A stretch of 64,000 nucleotides of DNA from Ponticoccus litoralis (GTDB lineage: Bacteria > Pseudomonadota > Alphaproteobacteria > Rhodobacterales > Rhodobacteraceae): NCBI RefSeq assembly GCF_039769985.1, contig NZ_JBDNCH010000002.1, positions 1,488,001 through 1,552,000 on the forward strand. The letters run 5' to 3'. Positions 58,936 through 64,000 of this stretch are shown piece after piece. How positions within the stretch are numbered: position 1 is the first letter of the stretch; the number at the start of each line of letters is the position of its first letter. A program made the translations under genes and the position numbers. Under the pieces are notes generated by a model. That model saw nothing but the letters and a program-made list of their open reading frames with translations, ran no database searches and was not told the DNA's origin.

Positions 58936-60005
58936 TAGAGGTCGCGCTCCGCCACGCCCTGCCGGGCTTCACGCTGGATGCGGCCTTCGAGGCGCCCGCC
59001 GGGGTGACGGTGCTGTTCGGGCGGTCCGGGTCGGGCAAGACAAGCGTCATCAACGCGGTCGCCGGGCTGATGCGGCCCGACGCGGGCCGCGTGGTCGTGG
59101 ACGGGCGCGTGCTGGCCGACAGCACGCGCGGCATCTGGCTGCCGCCGCACCGCAGGCGCCTTGGCTACATCTTTCAGGAGGGGAGGCTGTTCCCGCATCT
59201 GACCGTGCGGCAGAACCTGCTTTACGGGCGCTGGTTCAACGGGCCGGGCGCAGACCTGACCCGCGTGGTCGAGATGCTGGGGCTGGGGGCGCTGCTGTCG
59301 CGCCGCCCCGCCGCGCTGTCGGGCGGCGAAAAGCAGCGGGTCGCCATCGGGCGGGCGCTTCTGGCGCGCCCCGGCCTGATCCTTGCGGACGAGCCGCTGG
59401 CGGCGCTGGACGAGGCCCGCAAGGCCGAGATCCTGCCCTATTTCGAGCGGCTCAGGGACGAGGCGCAGTGCCCGATCCTCTACGTCAGCCACTCGGCGGC
59501 AGAGGTGGCGCGGCTGGCGACCTCGGTCGTGGTGCTTCAGGCCGGGCGGGTGATCCGGCAGGGCAGCGCCGACGCGGTGCTGGCCGACCCCGCCGTGACG
59601 CCGACCGGGGTGCGCGCCGTGGGCGCCATCCTGACCGCGCGGGTGACACGGCAGCACGCCGACGGGCTGACCGAGCTGGACGCGGGCGGCGTGCCGCTGT
59701 TCCTGCCCGCCGTGGCGCAGCCCCCGGGGGCCGTGCTGCGGGTCCGCATCGCCGCGCAAGAGGTCATCCCGGCCCGCCACCGCCCCGAGGGGCTCTCGGC
59801 CCTGAACATCCTGCCCGGCACCGTCGACACGGTGCGCGAGGGCGACGGCCCGGGGGCCATGGTGTCGCTGGACACGCCCGCCGGACGGGTGCTGGCGCGG
59901 GTCACCCAGCGCTCGGCCCAGACGCTTGGCCTCGCCCCCGGCGTGACCTGCTACGCGGTCATCAAATCCGTCGCCATCGCGCGCGAGGACGTGGGCGGGG
60001 CCTAG
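58932..60005 (+). CDS. modC: Molybdate ABC importer ATPase ModC
   Basis: 357 residues. Walker A is FGRSGSGKTSVINAVAG, the signature ALSGGEKQRVAIGRAL, Walker B LILADEPLAALD, and the switch His is in YVSHSAAEVARLA. A C-terminal TOBE/molybdate-binding domain (about 290-352) can sense oxyanion. The ATG overlaps the modB stop as ATGA. Confidence 0.94.
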   Translation: MIEVALRHALPGFTLDAAFEAPAGVTVLFGRSGSGKTSVINAVAGLMRPDAGRVVVDGRVLADSTRGIWLPPHRRRLGYIFQEGRLFPHLTVRQNLLYGRWFNGPGADLTRVVEMLGLGALLSRRPAALSGGEKQRVAIGRALLARPGLILADEPLAALDEARKAEILPYFERLRDEAQCPILYVSHSAAEVARLATSVVVLQAGRVIRQGSADAVLADPAVTPTGVRAVGAILTARVTRQHADGLTELDAGGVPLFLPAVAQPPGAVLRVRIAAQEVIPARHRPEGLSALNILPGTVDTVREGDGPGAMVSLDTPAGRVLARVTQRSAQTLGLAPGVTCYAVIKSVAIAREDVGGA

Positions 60006-60086
60006 AGCGGCACGCGCGTCCCTTCGACGGCAACCCGATGCCAATAGGCCTTGAACCACTCCCGCGCGCCGCTAGCTGGCTGGCGC

Positions 60087-60752
60087 ATGGAAACGGCCCT
60101 GATCATCGGAGAAACGGGCGGCATCGGCGCCGCCATCGCAGAGACCCTGCGCGCCCGGGGCGTCGCGGTCACCGGCCTGTCGCGCAGCCGCGATCGTCTG
60201 GACATGACCGACGAGGCCAGCATCGAAAGGGCGCTCGGCGGACTGCAAGGCCCCTTCGACCTGATTTTCGTCGCCACCGGCGCGCTGGTGATCGACGGGG
60301 CCGAGCCGGAGAAGACCCTGTCGGCGCTGTCCTCCAAGGCTCTGGCGGATCAATTCGCCCTGAACGCCATCGGCCCGGTGCTGGCGCTGAAACACGCCCT
60401 GCCGCTCTTGCCCCGCGACCGGCCTGCGGTCTTCGCCGCCCTCTCGGCGCGGGTCGGATCCATCGGCGACAACCGCCTTGGCGGCTGGTACAGTTACCGG
60501 GCCGCCAAGGCCGGGCTGAACGCGCTGCTGCACGGCGCGGCCATCGAACTGGCGCGCTCTCACCGGCACCTCGCCTGCGTCTGCCTGCACCCGGGCACCG
60601 TGGCCACGGACTTCACCGCGAAATACGCCGGGCGCCATCCGACCGTGCCGCCGGACAAGGCCGCGGCCCGCCTTTTGGCGGTGATCGAGGGCCTGACCCC
60701 TGCCGATACGGGTCGCTTCTACGACTACGCCGGCAAGGAAATCCCATGGTGA
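60087..60752 (+). CDS. Short-chain dehydrogenase/reductase (CsgA/C-factor type)
   Basis: 221 residues. The Rossmann nucleotide site reads ALIIGETGGIGAAIAETL, with the NAIG segment replacing NAAG, and the catalytic Tyr/Lys is in GGWYSYRAAKAGLNALLHGA. The protein is compact, like C-factor SDRs. The substrate is unknown. It lies 43 bases before the cryptochrome gene, with which it is often paired in alphaproteobacteria. No good ribosome site precedes the ATG. Confidence 0.85.
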   Translation: METALIIGETGGIGAAIAETLRARGVAVTGLSRSRDRLDMTDEASIERALGGLQGPFDLIFVATGALVIDGAEPEKTLSALSSKALADQFALNAIGPVLALKHALPLLPRDRPAVFAALSARVGSIGDNRLGGWYSYRAAKAGLNALLHGAAIELARSHRHLACVCLHPGTVATDFTAKYAGRHPTVPPDKAAARLLAVIEGLTPADTGRFYDYAGKEIPW

Positions 60753-60795
60753 GCCCGGGCCCTCGCTACATGTCCCCAACGCCGGAGCGCCGCCG

Positions 60796-62322
60796 ATGAC
60801 CCGCCTGATCCTGATCCTCGGCGACCAGCTGACCGAAGAGATCGCTGCGCTGAAACGGGCGGACAAGGACAGCGACGTGGTGGTCATGGCCGAGGTCGCC
60901 GAGGAAACCGACTACGTCCAGCACCACCCCAAGAAGATCGCCCTGATCTTCGCCGCCATGCGCAAGTTCGCCGCCCGCCTGCGCGAGGCCGGGTGGGATC
61001 TGCGCTACACGGAACTGGACGATACCGGCAATTCCGGCTCCATCGCGGGCGAGTTGCTGCGCCGCGCCGAGGAAACCGGCGCCTCCGAGGTGATCGCCAC
61101 AGAACCCGGCGAATGGCGGCTGATCGAGGCGCTGAACGAGGCCCCCCTGCAGGTCACGCAGCTGGAGGACGACCGTTTCCTTGCCGCGCACAAGACCTTC
61201 GAGACCTGGGCCAAGGGCCGCAAGGCCCTGCGGATGGAGTATTTCTACCGCGAGATGCGGCGCGCCACGGGCTTTCTGATGGACGGCGACCAGCCCGAGG
61301 GCGGCGAATGGAACTACGACGCCGAGAACCGCAAGCCGCCGCCCGATGGCGTGGCCTTCTCCGGCCCGATGCAATTCACCCCCGACGCCGTCACCGAAGA
61401 GGTGCTGGCGCTGGTCGAGGCGCGCTTTGGCAAAAGCTTCGGCAGCCCGCGCCCGTTCAGCTTCGCCACCGAACCGGGGCAGGCGCGCCGGGCGCTGACG
61501 CATTTCATCACGCATGCCCTGCCCTCGTTCGGCGACTATCAGGACGCCATGCTGGACGGGAACCGCTTCCTGTATCACGCCGGGATCTCCGCCTATATGA
61601 ACATCGGCCTTCTGAACCCCATGGAGGTCTGCCGCGCCGCCGAAGCGGCCTATCGCGAGGGTCACGCCCCCCTGAACGCGGTCGAGGGCTTCATCCGCCA
61701 GATCATCGGCTGGCGCGAATACGTGCGCGGGATCTACTTTCACGAAGGCCCCGACTATCCGCGCCGCAACGGGCTGAACCACCAGCGCGGGCTGCCCGCC
61801 CTCTACTGGGGGGCGCCGACCGACATGCGCTGCCTGTCCGTGGCGGTGGAGCAGACGCGCGACGAGGCCTATGCCCACCACATCCAGCGGCTGATGGTGA
61901 CGGGGAACTTCGCGCTGCTGGCGGGGGTGAACCCGGCAGAGGTGCACGACTGGTACCTGCGGGTCTATATCGACGCCTTCGAATGGGTCGAGGCGCCGAA
62001 CACCCTGGGCATGAGCCAGTTCGCCGACGGCGGTGTGATCGCGTCAAAGCCCTACATCTCGTCCGGCAACTACATCAACAAGATGTCGGACTACTGCAAA
62101 CACTGCGCCTACGACGTGAAGGCGAAGACGGGCAAGGACGCCTGCCCCTTCAACCTGCTCTACTGGCACTTCCTCGACCGCCACCGCGAACGGTTCGAGG
62201 GGAACCCCCGCATGGGCAACATGTACCGCACATGGGACCGCAAGGACGCCGACCGCCGCGAGAGGGTGCTGACGGAGGCGGAGGCGTTTCTGGCGCGCTT
62301 GTCCAAGGGGGAGCGAGTGTGA
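60796..62322 (+). CDS. Iron-sulfur bacterial cryptochrome/photolyase (FeS-BCP, CryB/PhrB type)
   Basis: 508-residue flavoprotein of the (6-4)-photolyase-like FeS-BCP class, repairing DNA or sensing light. The N-terminus LILILGDQLTEEIAALKRAD, split LILILGDQLTEE, is the DUF523-like antenna domain. The C-terminal domain has IRQIIGWREYVRGIYF, LMVTGNFALLAGVNPAEVHD and the cluster cysteines: one in TDMRCLSV, two in DYCKHC and one in KDACPFN, four in all as in PhrB. GGAGCGCC precedes the ATG. Confidence 0.92.
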   Translation: MTRLILILGDQLTEEIAALKRADKDSDVVVMAEVAEETDYVQHHPKKIALIFAAMRKFAARLREAGWDLRYTELDDTGNSGSIAGELLRRAEETGASEVIATEPGEWRLIEALNEAPLQVTQLEDDRFLAAHKTFETWAKGRKALRMEYFYREMRRATGFLMDGDQPEGGEWNYDAENRKPPPDGVAFSGPMQFTPDAVTEEVLALVEARFGKSFGSPRPFSFATEPGQARRALTHFITHALPSFGDYQDAMLDGNRFLYHAGISAYMNIGLLNPMEVCRAAEAAYREGHAPLNAVEGFIRQIIGWREYVRGIYFHEGPDYPRRNGLNHQRGLPALYWGAPTDMRCLSVAVEQTRDEAYAHHIQRLMVTGNFALLAGVNPAEVHDWYLRVYIDAFEWVEAPNTLGMSQFADGGVIASKPYISSGNYINKMSDYCKHCAYDVKAKTGKDACPFNLLYWHFLDRHRERFEGNPRMGNMYRTWDRKDADRRERVLTEAEAFLARLSKGERV

Positions 62323-62444
62323 GGGGGGCGGCGTCCGGTTGACAAATGCTGCGAGACGCGCGAACGACTGCTTCTGGGGCATCCCGTTCCTAAGATGCTC
62401 TCAGGGCGTCTCTTCAAGATGTGGTTAGGAAATTCATTGGCGTT

Positions 62445-63155
62445 TCAAGAGGAATGCGCGCCGCTGCGGGGTGAACTCGGCTCGCAGAAGCGGTAACCGA
62501 CGCCCGGCTCATTCAGAATCAGCGTTGGATTGGAAGGGGCGTCCTCGAGTTTCTTGCGCAGCGATCTAACGGTGACTCGCAGATACTCGACGTTATCGGT
62601 ATGGGCCGGGCCCCAGACCTCACGCAGCAGATGGGTGTGGGTCAACACCTTGCCCGGATGACCGGCCAGCTCTGCAAGCAGCGAAAACTCTTTCGGTGTC
62701 AGCTTCACCTCGGCGCCTGATTTCCGGACGCTGTGCGCATCGAGGTCGATCTCGACCGGGCCGGCCTTGACCCGCCGCGTGACACCGGCGCTGCGATCGG
62801 CGCGGCGCAGGCAGGAGCGGATGCGTGCCAAGAGTTCCTCGCTGTCGAAAGGCTTCGTGACGTAGTCGTCCGCCCCGAGATCGAGCGCCGCGACTTTCTC
62901 GCTCGAGCCCTCGCGGGCGGTGAGCACGATGATCGGCACACCCTTGTCGCGGAATGGGCCGATGAGTTCGAGGCCGTCTCGGTCCGGCAGGCCGAGATCG
63001 AGGAGCACGAGCCTCGGTCTGGACCGATGAAGCTCCGCAAGAGCCGTTGCGGCGGTCGCGGCTTCCTCGGCCGTATAGCCGCTTCGCTCGGTGGACACGC
63101 GCAGGAGACGCCGGATCGGCAGTTCGTCGTCTACGATCAGGATGTGGTCGCTCAT
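62445..63155 (-). CDS. kdpE: Response regulator KdpE
   Basis: OmpR-type regulator of the Kdp potassium pump, 236 residues. The receiver domain has HILIVDDELPIRRLLRVS, phospho-Asp in LVLLDLGLPDRDGLELI and YVTKPFD. The winged helix ends with VTVRSLRKKLEDAP and NEPGVGYRF. The ATG overlaps the kdpD stop. kdpFABC is not in the window and would lie beyond the right edge. The 122 bases between it and the cryptochrome gene show nothing recognisable. Confidence 0.92.
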   Translation of the reverse strand: MSDHILIVDDELPIRRLLRVSTERSGYTAEEAATAATALAELHRSRPRLVLLDLGLPDRDGLELIGPFRDKGVPIIVLTAREGSSEKVAALDLGADDYVTKPFDSEELLARIRSCLRRADRSAGVTRRVKAGPVEIDLDAHSVRKSGAEVKLTPKEFSLLAELAGHPGKVLTHTHLLREVWGPAHTDNVEYLRVTVRSLRKKLEDAPSNPTLILNEPGVGYRFCEPSSPRSGAHSS

Positions 63156-64000
63156 GCAATGTCCTCCATCGAGACTTGGACGATTGCCTCGGGCGGGATT
63201 CGGATCGTGAACCGCGAACCGCCACGCTGCCGCCGCGCCGCCTCGACGCTGAACCCCATCGCTTGAGAGAACCCCTTGACGATGGCGAGGCCAAGCCCCG
63301 ATCCGCCGGTCCTGTCGGAAGTCTCGCCGCGCGCGAAACGGTCGAAGATGCGCTGCTCGCTGCCCTGCGGGATGCCGGGGCCACGGTCGAGCACGTCGAT
63401 CACCGGGCCGCGCCGTCCCATGCGCGCGACCACCTCGATCGGTTCTTCCTCGGGCGAATACTTCACCGCGTTGTTGATGAGGTTCAGGATCGCATGGTGC
63501 AGCAGCACGGCATCCGCACGGACGAGCGGCAAGTTCGGATCAATCGATGTCTGCACCTTGCGGCCCTCCAGCAGCGCGGCGAGGTCGGCAATGGCCGAGG
63601 TGATCGCGTCGGTCAGGTCAATGGGCTGAAGATCGGGCGTGACCGCCCCTTCCTCGATCCGGGTGAGGTCGAGCAGGTCCGACAGGAAGCGGTTCAGCCG
63701 ACGCGCCTCGCTGCGCACCGTCTCGACGAGCTCGGCGTCCTCGCCGCTGGAGGACAAGGCCTCGACCGCGGCCGTTACGGTACCGTCAGTGGTGTCCTGA
63801 GATCGTGGCTAAGCGACGCGAGCAGTGCTGCGCGCAGGCTATCACGCTGGCGCACCACCTCCATTTCCCGCATGTCGGTCTCGAGCTTGAGCCGCTCATG
63901 GGCAAGCGCAGCTTGGTCGATCAGGCTCTCTGCAAGCGCCGCCCGCTTCGTCGGTACGGCGTCGCGGCCCGAGGGGCTGCGCAGCCCAAGGACCGCCAGA
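63152..64000 (-). CDS. kdpD: Sensor kinase KdpD, C-terminal part (frameshifted, runs off the window)
   Basis: Potassium/turgor sensor histidine kinase. Visible are the end of the GAF-like region, the H box LLASLSHDLRTPLT, then LNRFLSDLLDLTRIEEGAV, the N box NLINNAVKYSP and GSGLGLAIVKGF. The frame breaks at about 63779-63785 around GGTACC, where one base appears to be missing, turning TPLTVTVTAAVEAL into a stop. The N-terminal KdpD, USP and membrane domains lie beyond 64000. Confidence 0.88.

Overview
The window is high-GC, densely packed, operon-rich DNA from an alphaproteobacterium, most probably a Rhodobacteraceae (Roseobacter-group) member. The assignment rests on gene content and organisation: FrcBCA, an ery locus, a cytochrome-linked formate dehydrogenase with DUF3305/DUF3306 partners, and many ATGA start/stop overlaps. 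It is inference; no marker gene is present.

Layout. (1) 1-7.6 kb, minus strand: glycogen operon glgP-glgB-glgC-glgA-glgX, with glgX cut by the left edge. (2) 7.7-12.3 kb: fructose-type ABC importer frcBCA and a divergent ROK repressor. (3) 12.5-18.3 kb: a D-apiose/D-apionate catabolic cluster (RuBisCO-like OiaX, ApsD-like dehydrogenase, GntR regulator, OiaK kinase, ApnO oxidoisomerase) with a shared motif in both divergent control regions. (4) 18.5-36.1 kb: a tetritol (erythritol) locus: a GlpD-like dehydrogenase and FGGY kinase pair, EryI, EryH, a DeoR regulator, divergent fructose/sedoheptulose bisphosphatase and class II aldolase, a 21-bp tandem repeat array, eryABCD, and a sugar/polyol ABC importer. 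(5) 36.3-60.0 kb: a molybdenum/tungsten formate dehydrogenase island: tupBCA tungstate importer and an HTH/binding-domain regulator, an NtrC-type response regulator lacking GAFTGA, a WD40-cytochrome c protein, fdhABC, a TorD-like chaperone, DUF3305, DUF3306, a multi-[4Fe-4S] protein, a binding-protein/cytochrome c fusion, DUF6494, ApbC, a DUF4444 ligase-like protein, DUF6505, a membrane histidine kinase and modABC. (6) 60-64 kb: an SDR, an iron-sulfur cryptochrome/photolyase, then kdpE and a partial kdpD.

How the genes work together: storage polysaccharide turnover and fructose uptake; apiose converted to 3-phosphoglycerate plus glycolate; erythritol taken up and converted to erythrose 4-phosphate, which the adjacent aldolase and bisphosphatase could condense with DHAP to sedoheptulose phosphates; and formate oxidation fed by two oxyanion importers and an accessory cluster for metal and Fe-S assembly.

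Quality warning: seventeen otherwise well-preserved genes carry single-base frameshifts. Nearly all insertions restore a CCWGG site when removed, and most deletions lie in short homopolymers. This is the signature of an insufficiently polished nanopore-type consensus on DNA methylated at CCWGG, not of gene decay. Coordinates below span the full gene across each frameshift.
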